A stretch of DNA of 64,000 nt from AP-15 sp036404275 (GCA_036404275.1 DASXAM010000088.1:1-64000); one strand, 5' to 3'. Shown: positions 17,596-26,589, counted from the stretch's first letter. Notes: a model not told the origin generated them from the sequence alone. Numbers and translations: made by a program.

Positions 17596-18756
17596 TCAGC
17601 GGCGCGGCAGCTGATCCCAGCTTTCGCCGTCGAGCAGACGCCCGGCAGCGCGTCGGCCGCGCCGCACCATGCGTCGGCCGAACGCATCGTCCTCGGCCGG
17701 GGCCCACTCGCCCCATTGCTCGAACAGGAACGGGACCTGCGCCGCGGTGCAGAGGTCGCGCAGCCGGCGCAGCCAGTCGGGCTCGGTCGGGCGAGCGCCG
17801 ATGCCGGTCTCGCCGCCGGCGACAACCCAGTCGAGCGCGGGCCAAGCCGCGCGTTGGTTGGGCACGGGGCGGCCGCGGCCGTCGAGCCGATAGTGAACGC
17901 CGCGCAGCGCGTCGAAACAGCCCTCGCTCGTTGGCACCGCATCCGGCCGCACCGGGCCGAGCAATGGCTCGAAGCACACCCAACGCACCGCCGCCGGGGT
18001 CTGCGCCAGCTCCCCGATGCGCCCGATAGTGTCCTGGTTCTCGACCGAAACGCCGATCCACAAATTCGGCAACGGCCAAGGATCGATGCCGACCGGACGG
18101 GGCGCCGTCTCGGCGGTGGCCGGCGCGGCATAGACCACGCGCTCGAGCCCCGTCCTCCAGCCCCGCAGCCCCGCGGCGCGCCGGCCGCCGGCACCGCGTC
18201 CCCCGCTCGCGGCGGATTCGGTCGTAATTGCCGCAGGCAGCGCGGCCATTTCTTGTGCGATGCGGGCGGGGGTCTGCGGGTCGCTATAGTAATTCCGCAT
18301 CCGCCTCGGCCGTTTGGTCAGCACCAGAAACCGATGCCAATGGGCGACGGCGACGGCCGCATGCAGCCGGTCGAGGATTGCCGTGGTCACCTCGTCGTGA
18401 AACAGATCGGCCATCGAGCTCACCACTATGCGGCGCGGGCGCGGCTGAAACAGCGGCCAGGTCAGCAGGTCGTCGCGGATCCGCACCTCTCCGGTCCAGC
18501 TCAGCCCCGCCGCCCCCACGCGGGCCAGCCCGGCGTAGCGCGCACCCGGCCTGCCGCCCATTCGGGCGAGCTGGGCGGCCGCCTGCATTGACCGACAATG
18601 CTCGCAGCCGGGACTGACCGGGGAGCAGCCGATGATCGGGTTCCAATTGGCGTCGGACCACGGCGCCGCGGGCGGGGCCGCACCGCGCCGCGACGGATCG
18701 AGCTCATCCGATCCAGCCAACCGCAGCGGCGGATCGGTTGCCCGATTCTCCGTCAA
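17596..18756 (-). CDS. DUF5131 (phage Gp37/Gp68-like) protein
   Basis: The conserved part starts WSDANWNPIIGC and continues SPVSPGCEHCRSM, the cysteine cluster typical of the Gp37/Gp68 (DUF5131) family. Later blocks are RIVVSSMADLFHD, WHRFLVLTKRPRRM, NLWIGVSVENQ, VRWVCFEPLLGPV and WVVAGGETG. The family occurs in phages and mobile regions and may bind an iron-sulfur cluster like radical-SAM enzymes; its reaction is not established. The start is uncertain. TTG 18756 has a GAGGGG site and gives 386 residues, while the frame is open back to ATG 18885 through Arg/Pro-rich sequence that looks non-coding. A 35-residue Gly/Arg-rich insert lies in mid-protein. Confidence 0.75.
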   Translation of the reverse strand: MTENRATDPPLRLAGSDELDPSRRGAAPPAAPWSDANWNPIIGCSPVSPGCEHCRSMQAAAQLARMGGRPGARYAGLARVGAAGLSWTGEVRIRDDLLTWPLFQPRPRRIVVSSMADLFHDEVTTAILDRLHAAVAVAHWHRFLVLTKRPRRMRNYYSDPQTPARIAQEMAALPAAITTESAASGGRGAGGRRAAGLRGWRTGLERVVYAAPATAETAPRPVGIDPWPLPNLWIGVSVENQDTIGRIGELAQTPAAVRWVCFEPLLGPVRPDAVPTSEGCFDALRGVHYRLDGRGRPVPNQRAAWPALDWVVAGGETGIGARPTEPDWLRRLRDLCTAAQVPFLFEQWGEWAPAEDDAFGRRMVRRGRRAAGRLLDGESWDQLPRR

Positions 18757-19240
18757 CCGCCCCTCGATGCGACCGACGGGGCCGCCCAGCGCCTTGTCGG
18801 CCAACGGCCGTCCCGGTGGCAAACAACGAGGCGTGCGACCGATTTGTCGGCGCGAACAACGATGCCCCGCACGCAATATCCTCATCGGAGAGAAGGCCTA
18901 TATGTATATGTCCAATTGCATTCAAAATGCAACTATTATAAGATATGGTTAATTTTAATCATCCTAGGGATAGCCGGCTCAAGCCCGGCCACCGAGCGCT
19001 CCGACACTTCGTTTAAATAAAGAGCGGGACCGGCTGCAGGGGGTTCTCTCCGCTGGACCCCACATACTGCGGCGCAGGCCAGGCGGGATTGCCGGTATCG
19101 GCCGGGGGCACGCAGCGCATATTTCGTCGGGAGACGGCCGCCGGCATCGCGCACCGCGATGGCCGGGCGGCCGCAACCCTAGCACGCTCCTCGGTAACGG
19201 TCGATGCCCGTTCAGCGCAAGCCCGCTCGTCTCCGGCGGC
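18757..19240. other. Intergenic region with an AT-rich island
   Basis: No gene is supported here. Bases about 18895-18970 are clearly AT-rich against the GC-rich surroundings. They hold a TTGCATT / AATGCAA palindrome (separate entry) and TATTATAAG just after it. The rest, up to the stop of the LLM oxidoreductase, shows no start with a ribosome site and no domain. Confidence 0.5.
18913..18935. promoter_or_regulatory. NsrR-like palindrome in an AT-rich intergenic island
   Basis: TTGCATT (18916-18922) and AATGCAA (18926-18932) face each other across three bases. This is the spacing of the NsrR consensus, where TGCATT and AATGCA are also three bases apart. Over the 22 informative positions of the 23-base consensus about 16 match. 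The outer arms are weak, so it may instead be an unrelated palindrome. It could serve the DUF5131 gene on the left (a TATACAT sequence follows in that direction) or an unseen transcript to the right. Confidence 0.3.
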
Positions 19241-20099
19241 TCAATGCGTGGTGCGGCGGATCAGCTCGGCCCAGCGGTCGAGAATCGGCTCGACCGCGGC
19301 GGTGTCGGCCGAGGGCAGCATGACGACAGCGCGAGCGATCCCGCGGTCGCGATAGCGGGCGAGCCGATCGGCGTCGTCGCCGGCGCCGAAAATCGTGATC
19401 GAGAGCGAAGCGGGGTCGCGCCCGGCCTGCGCTGCCATCTCGCGAAACTGCGGCAGAAAATCGGTGATGTCGGCATAGGCGGGCCGGCTTGCATTCGGTA
19501 CCCAGCCACCGCCGTAACGTATAGCGCGCCGGGCGCTGTGTGGAAAGGCGCCGCCGACGATGACAGGGGGATGCGGTTTTTGCACCGGCTCGGGCCAGGC
19601 CCGCATCTTCGGAAAATCAATGATTTCTCCGTGATATTCGGGCTCTTCCTCGGTCCAGATCGCAGGCATCGCCTCGACCTGCTCGCGCATTCGCTTGAAC
19701 CGGGTTTTGAATTCGGTGCCGTGGTCTTCCATCTCCTCCTGGTTCCAGCCGCCGCCGATCCCGAACAAAAACCGCCCGCCCGAGACTTGGTCGAGGGTGG
19801 CGACGAGCTTGGCGGTTTGGATTGTGTCACGTTGGATGACGAGGCACACACACGCCGATCGCCACCTTCAATGTGCGGGTCGCGGCGGCAGCGGCGGTCA
19901 AGGTGACGAACGGGTCCATGACATCGTGATATTGCTTGCCGAGCGGCCCGCCCGAGGCCGGCTGCGAGCGCCGCGAGGACGGGATGTGCGAATGTTCGGG
20001 GGTCCACAAGGATTCGAAACCACGTGCCTCCAGCGCCCGGCCGAGCTCGGTCGGCGTCGTGGAATAATCGGTAAAAAACATCGCCGCGCCGAAATCCAT
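19241..20099 (-). pseudogene. LLM-class F420-type oxidoreductase, frameshifted
   Basis: Two minus-strand frames together make one luciferase-like (LLM) flavin/F420-dependent oxidoreductase of about 285 residues. The first part (20099 down to about 19850) has MDFGAAMFFTDYSTTPTELG, SLWTPEHSHIP and TRTLKVAIGVCV. The second (about 19855-19241) resumes CLVIQRDTIQTAKLVATLDQ, then GRFLFGIGGGWNQEE and PPVIVGGAF. The break falls on a CA dinucleotide run (19845-19853). Two more or four fewer bases would restore the frame. A sequencing error, recent mutation or slippage are all possible; the rest of the gene looks intact. Confidence 0.8.
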
Positions 20100-20251
20100 C
20101 TACAGTCCTTCCGCTAGGCGTTGCGGGATCACCCGAGCTTATCCCCGCGCGGGCACGCGCTGCCAGCCCGATGCCGCAAATTGGTGCCTGGCTCGGGCGA
20201 ACAGGTCAGTGCAAACTTGGCCAGGACTGTAAAAAATTGCGACAGCAACAA

Positions 20252-20279
20252 AAAAGCGGCGCCCGCGGGCGCCGCTTTT
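20252..20279 (-). terminator. Rho-independent terminator after the PEP-CTERM gene
   Basis: A perfect 28-base palindrome has arms AAAAGCGGCGCC and GGCGCCGCTTTT around CGCG. Read leftward it is followed by a run of six T. It lies 20 bases past the stop of the PEP-CTERM gene, so it ends that transcript. Confidence 0.85.
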
Positions 20280-20298
20280 GGTTGGCTGGAGAGGCCGA

Positions 20299-21045
20299 TT
20301 ACGCCTTTGTCGCGCGGCGCCGGCGCATCAGCCCGAACGCCGCCAGACCGAGACCGAGCACCGCGAGCGAGGCCGGCTCCGGGCTTGACACCGGCGGCGA
20401 TAAAACGTTGTGGAACGCGAAGATGAGGTCGTTGTAGTCGAAATCGCTGCCCTGGCTAGCCAGTCGGTCCTCAAAACCGATAAACAACCAATCAGACGAG
20501 TTCGGGTCGATCGCGTTCATCGCGTTGATCACGGCCGCGCTGAGCGAAACCGGCTGACGCGGACTTTGGTCGTCAAAGAAGAGGCTCGCCGAGGTCGAGT
20601 CGATCGGGCCCGTGCCGGTGGTCGGCTGAGCGTAAGCGGTATGCGGCTCGCCATCGGGTGAGGTTGCCGGCTCGGCATTCGTGTAGTCGAGCGTGCCGGT
20701 AGAGTCATTCGCAAACATGAATGGCAGCGTCTCGCCCACAGTAAGACCGCTGATGGTCTTGGTGTCGCCAAGCGCCGACGTCTTGTTATTGAAGATCGTG
20801 CTCATAAACAGGCTCAGCGTGTCGGTATCCGCGGCCGACTCAAACGCAAAAACAACCTGGACGCTAGTATTGGTGGCGGTAAGAGCGCATCCCGCCCCGG
20901 CGCCCTGGGCCTGGGCCGGAGGGTTGATTGGCGTGGTGTTGACGCAGGGCGCGGCCTGCGTCGAATGGGCGGCGACGGCCAATCCGATCGCGGCAAGCGC
21001 GCCGATAAGCGCACTGCCCGGGTTACCTTTGATCAATCGTTGCAT
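20299..21045 (-). CDS. PEP-CTERM sorting domain protein
   Basis: This 248-residue exported protein has a signal peptide (about residues 1-32, ending STQAAPC), a beta-rich middle with no recognised enzyme motif, and a C-terminal PEP-CTERM tag. The tag is SPEPASLAVLGLG, a hydrophobic helix, then RRRRATKA. Exosortase cleaves such tags and delivers the protein to the outer surface, often with exopolysaccharide. ATG 21045 is chosen because AAGGAG lies 6 bases upstream; an in-frame GTG at 21060 would start before that site. Only the second PEP-CTERM protein (54221-55633) is a relative in the window; no exosortase gene is seen. Confidence 0.88.
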   Translation of the reverse strand: MQRLIKGNPGSALIGALAAIGLAVAAHSTQAAPCVNTTPINPPAQAQGAGAGCALTATNTSVQVVFAFESAADTDTLSLFMSTIFNNKTSALGDTKTISGLTVGETLPFMFANDSTGTLDYTNAEPATSPDGEPHTAYAQPTTGTGPIDSTSASLFFDDQSPRQPVSLSAAVINAMNAIDPNSSDWLFIGFEDRLASQGSDFDYNDLIFAFHNVLSPPVSSPEPASLAVLGLGLAAFGLMRRRRATKA

Positions 21046-21060
21046 GTCCGGCTCCTTCAC

Positions 21061-21850
21061 AAATGTTAACCCTAACTAGCAAATCCTATGCCAATGCGAA
21101 AACCGCCTATTTTACGCAGACATAGTGATTTAACCCAGCTCCGACCGTAAAATTTCCCGACACCCTATCGGCATCGATCGGGTATCCGCGGAGCCTTAAT
21201 CGATCGCCGTTCGAAGCGCCGTAGACTCCACTATATTCAACAGTATCAATAGCATTGTTAGCAGCGAGGCAGTGCCGTCAGCCCGGGTGACGATCCCGTT
21301 GCGAAAATCAACGCTGAATGTTCTGCGGACGTTCTGTAAGAAATTTCGACGCCTCGAGCGGACTGCCGCACCGAAGGTCACGGCTAGGCAGGATTAACAA
21401 ACGCATTCGGGAAGGAAACCTTAATGGAACTGGGATTCATTCGTCGGGACCAAACCCGGCGGAATTTACTGCCGGCGAGAAATCGGGTCTGCGTCGGTAT
21501 AATGCGTAGCCGGGCGGGGTTTTGACAGTGGCAGGCTCACCGTCGATGCACCGTTAATCGGGCGAAGTCATTAACCTTGATAATAAGCCTGTAATCGGAC
21601 GGAATCAATTTCGAATTGCGCAGTCAACATTTAGCGGCGGACGCAACGCGCTGCCGGTCTTCGTTAGGGGCGCCGTTGCATGCCGCCGGTCGAGCGGCCT
21701 CTGCATTGGACCCGTGCGGTTCCGGGCGTTGACGCGGAGAAAAAGAGGGTCGAGAGTTTCGCCTAACTTATAGACCATGCGGACGGGGCGGCGATAAACT
21801 GAGAACGAGGCCGCGCGGCGGCAAGCGATCCTGCGAGGAGGAAAGACGAG
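21061..21850. other. Long intergenic region (about 790 bases)
   Basis: This stretch lies between the PEP-CTERM gene and a CoA transferase reading away from it, so it must hold both promoters. It is less GC-rich than its neighbours, with several short A/T runs. The only candidate small gene is ATG 21424 to TGA 21525 (33 codons, with GGAAGG upstream), which has no recognised family and which I do not call. No tRNA, repeat array or domain was found. Confidence 0.5.
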
Positions 21851-23113
21851 ATGCCTAACGACCCGACGCCCGACGGCAACGGCCAGACCCCGGACAGTGT
21901 GGCGCGCGGCGCCTTGCACGGGGTGCGCGTCGTCGATCTGACCCAGTTCGAGGCCGGCACCTCGCTGACCCAGACGCTCGCCTGGCTCGGCGCCGAGGTA
22001 ATCAAGGTCGAAGAGCCGACCAAAGGCGAGCAGGGGCGCGGCGCCTCGACTGATAAAAAGGGTGTCGATTCCCATTATTTTATGCTGCTCAACGCGAATA
22101 AGCGCAGCGTCACCGCCAATTTGAAGCACGAAAAGGGCCGCGCTCTGCTGCGCGGGCTCATTGAAAAGGCCGATGTCTTCGCTGAGAACTTCGCCCCCGG
22201 CGTGATCGAGCGGCTGGGTTTCGGCTATGACGAGGTGCGCGCGATCAATCCGCGCATCATCTATGCGCAGGTCAAGGGCTTTGGCGATGACGGCCCGTAC
22301 AAGAACTTTCTCGCCTTCGACATGATCGCCCAGGCGACTGGCGGGGCAATGTCGATCACCGGCGAGCCAGACGGCCGGCCGATCAAACCCGGCCTGACGA
22401 TTGGCGACACCGGCACCGGGCTGCATGGTGCAATCGGCGTGCTCGCCGCGCTCTATCAGCGTCAGCTGACCGGCGAAGGCCAGCGCATCCAGGTGGCGAT
22501 GCAGGAATGCGTGATCAATTACGGCCGCATTTCCTACGCCGCCCAATATCTGTGGGGGCGAGCGGCTCCGCGCATGGGCAATCAAAGCATCATGGGGACC
22601 AACTCGCCGAGCGAGATCTACCCGTGCAAGGGCGGCGGGCCGAACGACTATTGCTACGTCTATACGTCGCGCGCGAACCCGCAGCATTGGGAGCGGCTGT
22701 TGAAGATGATGGGCCGCGAGGACTTGATCGGCGACCCGCGCTTCGACAGCCCGCAGGAGCGGTTCAAGAACCACGACGCCGTCGACGAGATGATCGCCGA
22801 ATGGACCAAACAGCACGACAAGCTCGAGGTTATGCGGCGGCTCGGCGAGCAGGGCATCCCGGCGGGTGCCGTTATGGATACGATGGAATTGTCGAACGAC
22901 CCCGAGCTCAACCGACGGGAGGCTTTCGTCACCGTCAAGCATCCGGTGCGCGGCGATTTCAAGATGCCCGGCTGGCCGGTCAAGATGACCGGCTCGAAAG
23001 TGCCGATCACTGCGGCTCCGCTCCTCGGTGCCGACACCGAAGACGTCTATTCGAGCCTCCTCGGCATGAGTCACGAGGAAATCGCCAAGCTGCGCGAAGA
23101 AAAGGCGATCTGA
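21851..23113 (+). CDS. CaiB/BaiF family CoA transferase
   Basis: Class III CoA transferases move CoA between carboxylic acids by ordered acyl-aspartyl chemistry. This 420-residue member has the opening VRVVDLTQFEAGTSLTQTLA, GAEVIKVEEP, the block LLNANKRSVTANLKHEKG, VFAENFAPGVIERLG, and the glycine loop TGEPDGRPIKPG. The nucleophilic Asp is expected in AFDMIAQATGG or nearby GDTGTG. It is close in sequence to the paralogue at 51729-52937. The start has GAGGAGGAAAG. A terminator follows 18 bases after the stop, so it is a single-gene unit. The acyl substrate is unknown. Confidence 0.93.
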   Translation: MPNDPTPDGNGQTPDSVARGALHGVRVVDLTQFEAGTSLTQTLAWLGAEVIKVEEPTKGEQGRGASTDKKGVDSHYFMLLNANKRSVTANLKHEKGRALLRGLIEKADVFAENFAPGVIERLGFGYDEVRAINPRIIYAQVKGFGDDGPYKNFLAFDMIAQATGGAMSITGEPDGRPIKPGLTIGDTGTGLHGAIGVLAALYQRQLTGEGQRIQVAMQECVINYGRISYAAQYLWGRAAPRMGNQSIMGTNSPSEIYPCKGGGPNDYCYVYTSRANPQHWERLLKMMGREDLIGDPRFDSPQERFKNHDAVDEMIAEWTKQHDKLEVMRRLGEQGIPAGAVMDTMELSNDPELNRREAFVTVKHPVRGDFKMPGWPVKMTGSKVPITAAPLLGADTEDVYSSLLGMSHEEIAKLREEKAI

Positions 23114-23131
23114 GAAACGTGTTGCGACCAG

Positions 23132-23170
23132 GCGGCCGGAGCAGCGCCACCGCTCCGGCCGCTTTTCTTT
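23132..23170 (+). terminator. Rho-independent terminator after the CoA transferase
   Basis: An 11-base stem GCGGCCGGAGC pairs with GCTCCGGCCGC across a 9-base loop and is followed by TTTTCTTT. It lies 18 bases past the CoA transferase stop and separates it from the next gene. Confidence 0.85.
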
Positions 23171-23192
23171 GCCGAGAATCGGGAGGATCGGA

Positions 23193-24158
23193 ATGAGCGC
23201 CAGCGGATCGGCGGAGGCCCGGTGGGAACCGGCGCAAAGCTACCCGGACCCGGCGGTCGAGACGCTCGATCCGCGCTTCGACAGGGTGAAACCGCCGTTC
23301 AGCGCAGCAGTCGAGCGGCTGGCGACCGGGTTTCGCTGGGCTGAAGGCCCGGTCTGGTTCGGCGACCACCGCTTGCTCCTGTGGAGCGACATCCCGAACG
23401 ACCGGATCATGCGCTGGGAGGAAATATCGGGAGCCGTCGGCGTTTTTCGCCAGCCCTCCAATTTCGCCAATGGCAACACCCGTGACCGCCAGGGCCGGCT
23501 CGTCACTTGCGAGCATCAGGGCCGCCGCGTCACCCGCACCGAATATGATGGGTCGATCACCGTAATCCTCGACCGCTTCGACGGGAAGCGCCTGAATTCG
23601 CCGAACGACGTCGTCGTCAAATCGGATAATTCGATCTGGTTTACCGACCCGCCCTTCGGCATTCTCGGCAATTACGAAGGCGATCGGGCTGCACCCGAAT
23701 TGCCGACCAACGTCTATCGGGTAGATGGCCGGACGGGCCGGGCCACGGTCGTTGCCGGCGACATCAACGGTCCGAACGGGCTGTGCTTCTCCCCCGACGA
23801 GAGCCGCCTCTATGTCGTCGAATCGCGTTCGGTGCCACGCCGCATCCGGGTTTTCGACGTGACCGGGGACGGCGGCGGGCTCGCCAATGGCCGCGTCTTT
23901 GTCGAGGCCGGGGCCGGGACGCCCGACGGGTTTCGCTGCGACGTCGAGGGCAATCTGTGGTGCGGCTGGGGGATGAACGCCGAGCTGAACGGCGTCGTTG
24001 TCTTCGCCCCCGACGCGACGATGATCGGCCGCATCGCCCTTCCCGAGCGTTGCGCTAATTTGTGCTTTGGCGGGCGCAAGCGAAACCGGCTGCTGATGGC
24101 GGCGAGCCGGTCGGTCTATTCGATTTACGTCAATACCGAGGGGGTGCCGGGCGGCTGA
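23193..24158 (+). CDS. SMP-30/gluconolactonase family lactonase
   Basis: The 321-residue six-bladed propeller hydrolyses sugar or aldono-lactones using one divalent metal. The family blocks are clear: RWAEGPVWFGDHRLLLWSDI with the metal-binding Glu, NGNTRDRQGRLVTCEHQGRR, LNSPNDVVVKSDNSIWFTDP with the metal-binding Asn, and NGLCFSPDESRLYVVES with another Asn. ATG 23193 follows GGGAGGA. It stands alone after a terminator; no sugar dehydrogenase lies beside it, so the natural lactone is open. Confidence 0.92.
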   Translation: MSASGSAEARWEPAQSYPDPAVETLDPRFDRVKPPFSAAVERLATGFRWAEGPVWFGDHRLLLWSDIPNDRIMRWEEISGAVGVFRQPSNFANGNTRDRQGRLVTCEHQGRRVTRTEYDGSITVILDRFDGKRLNSPNDVVVKSDNSIWFTDPPFGILGNYEGDRAAPELPTNVYRVDGRTGRATVVAGDINGPNGLCFSPDESRLYVVESRSVPRRIRVFDVTGDGGGLANGRVFVEAGAGTPDGFRCDVEGNLWCGWGMNAELNGVVVFAPDATMIGRIALPERCANLCFGGRKRNRLLMAASRSVYSIYVNTEGVPGG

Positions 24159-24294
24159 GAATGCGTCGGGCACCTTGCCCGAAGGCCGGTCGCCGGTCAG
24201 CCTGGGGTTGCCGGGAACGCAAAATTCACGTTTTGCCGCTAGTATAATCCGCGCAGTTACCATAAGCTGCGGCTCTCAACTGCCGGAGGAAAAG

Positions 24295-24780
24295 ATGAAA
24301 CGCTTTTTCTTGCTCTGCTCACTCTTGGCGGTGGCCGCCTGCTCGCCGCCGCCACCGCCAGCCGCCACCGCGGCACCGCCACCCCCGCCACCGGCCCCGC
24401 CGCCGAACAATTATGTCGTGTTCTTCCCGTGGAACAGCGCCACCGTGACTCCGGATGGCCAGCAGATCCTGAATGTTGCCGCATCGGCGTATAAGAGCGG
24501 GGCGCCGGCAAGCGTGCAGGTCACCGGCTATACCGACACCTCGGGCTCGGCCGGTTACAACCAACGGCTGTCCGAGCGGCGGGCGCAAAACGTCGCGGCG
24601 GCCCTGGCCCAGCTCGGCGTGCCGCCAAGCGCGATTGTGGTCAGCGGCCGTGGCGAGAACGATTTGCGGGTGCCGACACCCCCGGGGGTGCGCGAGCCGC
24701 AAAACCGCCGCGTCGAAATCCTCGAAGGCGGCGCCGCCCCGCCTCCGCCGCCACCCCCGCCGGCACCTCCGCAGAGTTGA
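24295..24780 (+). CDS. OmpA-domain lipoprotein
   Basis: The 161-residue product has a lipoprotein signal with LAVAAC (Cys16), a Pro/Ala linker, then a C-terminal OmpA domain. The domain includes YVVFFPWNSATVTPDGQQIL, VTGYTDTSGSAGYNQRLSER and RAQNVAAAL, with the Asp and Arg that grip meso-diaminopimelate (TDTSG, and RR near NRRVEI). It should tether the outer membrane to peptidoglycan, like Pal but with a proline-rich spacer and tail. A TATAAT sequence lies at 24243-24248, and GGAGGAAA precedes ATG 24295. A terminator follows. Confidence 0.9.
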   Translation: MKRFFLLCSLLAVAACSPPPPPAATAAPPPPPPAPPPNNYVVFFPWNSATVTPDGQQILNVAASAYKSGAPASVQVTGYTDTSGSAGYNQRLSERRAQNVAAALAQLGVPPSAIVVSGRGENDLRVPTPPGVREPQNRRVEILEGGAAPPPPPPPPAPPQS

Positions 24781-24794
24781 GGCTCCTGAGCGCT

Positions 24795-24821
24795 AAAGGG
24801 CGCCCGTCGGGGCGCCCCTTT
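24795..24821 (+). terminator. Rho-independent terminator after the OmpA lipoprotein
   Basis: Arms AAAGGGCGCCC and GGGCGCCCCTTT face each other (with one slip) around a short loop, 15 bases past the stop. The T-tract is short. Because the cupin gene converges from the right, the hairpin may serve both. Confidence 0.7.
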
Positions 24822-24859
24822 GTGCCTTGGCCCGCTCGGTCGCAGGCTGAACCGCAGCG

Positions 24860-25360
24860 TCAGATCGCTTCATAGGCCAAACGGCGGATCTTTTCGACAT
24901 TGCGCCCCTCGACCCGGATCAGCCGGGTTGGGCCGTTCCGGCGTGGCGAATGAAGGTCGCCCTCATTGTAAACATAGGCCATGCCGGGCGTCAGCGAGTA
25001 TTCCCGGACGAGGCGAACGCGCCCGGGCTTCGTCTCGCTCGCCGGCTCGACCAAGGACCAATCGCTCATGATCGTTTCGCCGCGCGCCTGACCATAGATC
25101 GCCCAAGTGGGCCCGTGGTCATGCGGCTTGCTTTCCTTGGCGCCTTCATAGACGTGGCCAAGAATGCAAAAGCCGAGCTCCGGATCCTCGTACAGGATCT
25201 TGCGCTCCGGCACGTCGTCGCCGAGATGGGTGGCGACAAATTCGTCGTCGCCGAGGGCGCGCTGGACCAACGCGCACACCGTTCTGCGCCCCGCCGGCCC
25301 GGAGTCGGCGCTGAGCGCGTTGTGGCAATCAGTCGAAAGCTGTTCGAGAGTATAGCCCAT
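24860..25360 (-). CDS. Cupin protein, cysteine-dioxygenase-like
   Basis: The 166-residue protein carries SKPHDHGPTWAIYGQARGET, with two histidines, and a later GDLHSPRRNG with a third. That is the three-His iron site of cysteine-dioxygenase-like cupins (thiol dioxygenases). The N-terminal helix region and the GMAYVYNEGDLHS turn fit the same fold. Substrate is not certain, since many relatives are simply annotated as cupins. ATG 25360 is placed after GAGGAGG; an in-frame TTG one codon earlier is possible. Confidence 0.75.
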   Translation of the reverse strand: MGYTLEQLSTDCHNALSADSGPAGRRTVCALVQRALGDDEFVATHLGDDVPERKILYEDPELGFCILGHVYEGAKESKPHDHGPTWAIYGQARGETIMSDWSLVEPASETKPGRVRLVREYSLTPGMAYVYNEGDLHSPRRNGPTRLIRVEGRNVEKIRRLAYEAI

Positions 25361-25488
25361 CAACCGACCTCCTCAGTCTGGTCCGCGTGCCGCGATTGAC
25401 CACATCGAGCCTATCTCGATCCACCGCGCCGGACAAGCTCGGGGGAGGCTGATTTGACTGATGCGCGAGCGGCGCAGAGCGACTCCCG

Positions 25489-26589
25489 ATGAACCGCGAT
25501 CCCGACCCCGTGCCGCCCGGCGACAAAACTGCGGAGGCCGCGGCGTTCCCGCAGCGCTTGGCTCGCACCGTCCTGGCGGCGGCGCTGGGGTTGTTGGGCT
25601 TGTGGATTTTGCACCGGTTTCTGCCGGCGCTGATCTGGGCGGCGATTTTTGCAATCGCGCTGCGCCCGCTTTACCGCCGAGTGACGGTGCCCCGCGCCGG
25701 CCGCCATGATGCGGAAATCTTGGCGCCGCTGATCGCGACGGCGCTGGTCGGGCTGGTCTTTGTCTTGCCGCTGGTCTGGGTGGGGCTCGCCTTGCTGCGC
25801 GAATTCGGCGCCATCGCACAGTATCTTGCCGAAGCGCAGAAGAGCGGGATCCCGGTTCCCGGGTGGCTGTCCGGCCTGCCGGGTTTCGGCCACCCGCTGG
25901 CGGCATGGTGGCACGGCAATTTGACCGACCCGGTCGCGGCGCACGCGCTGCTCGAACGGTTCTATGCCGGCCTGCGCTTCGAATCGGCCCGGCAAATCGG
26001 CGGCGAGATCGTCCACAGGGTGACGCTCTTTGGCTTCATGCTCCTGACCTTGTTCTTTCTGTTTCGCGACGGCGACGCCCTCGCGGTCGAGATGGCGCGC
26101 CTCAGCGGGCGGGTGCTCGGTCCCGATGGCGAGCGCATCGGCGGCCACATGATTGCGGCGGTGCACGGCACCGTAAACGGTCTGGTGCTGGTCGGTCTGG
26201 CCGAAGGTGTGCTGCTCGGCTTTGCCTACGCCTTTGCCGGCTTGCCGCACCCGGTCTCGATCGGCGCCTTGACCGGGGTATTGGCGGTGATCCCGTTTGG
26301 CGCGCCGGTCGCGTTCGCCGGCGCCGCGCTGTATCTGATGGCGGTCGGGAGCCCGGTCGCCGCGGTCGCGATTCTCGCCTTCGGCTTTGTCGTCGTGTTT
26401 GTCGCCGACCATTTTGTGCGGCCGGTCCTGATCGGCGGCGCCATTCGCCTGCCGTTTTTGTGGGTATTGCTCGGCATTCTCGGCGGGATCGAAACCTTTG
26501 GCTTGCTCGGGCTCTTTCTCGGGCCGGTGACGATGGCGGCGCTGATGTCGCTGTGGCGCGACTGGACCGCAAATCCGGCGCAACCCTGA
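25489..26589 (+). CDS. AI-2E family transporter (PerM/YdiK-like permease)
   Basis: This is a 366-residue inner-membrane protein with about seven or eight hydrophobic helices. It has the family layout: a pair of helices at the start (LGLLGLWILHRFLPALIWAA), a soluble central part, then VTLFGFMLLTLFFLFRDGDA and four close-packed C-terminal helices with VLAVIPFGAPVAF and HFVRPVLIGG. The name comes from one member that exports autoinducer-2; other members do unrelated transport, so the substrate is open. The ribosome site is weak. Confidence 0.88.
   Translation: MNRDPDPVPPGDKTAEAAAFPQRLARTVLAAALGLLGLWILHRFLPALIWAAIFAIALRPLYRRVTVPRAGRHDAEILAPLIATALVGLVFVLPLVWVGLALLREFGAIAQYLAEAQKSGIPVPGWLSGLPGFGHPLAAWWHGNLTDPVAAHALLERFYAGLRFESARQIGGEIVHRVTLFGFMLLTLFFLFRDGDALAVEMARLSGRVLGPDGERIGGHMIAAVHGTVNGLVLVGLAEGVLLGFAYAFAGLPHPVSIGALTGVLAVIPFGAPVAFAGAALYLMAVGSPVAAVAILAFGFVVVFVADHFVRPVLIGGAIRLPFLWVLLGILGGIETFGLLGLFLGPVTMAALMSLWRDWTANPAQP

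Noticed and set aside
18757..18885. N-terminal extension of the DUF5131 gene to ATG 18885
   Set aside because: The extra 43 codons are Arg/Pro-rich and unlike the family; TTG 18756 with a GAGGGG site is better.
21424..21525. A 33-codon small gene in the long gap
   Set aside because: It has a plausible ribosome site but no family or conservation evidence. Mentioned only within the gap entry.
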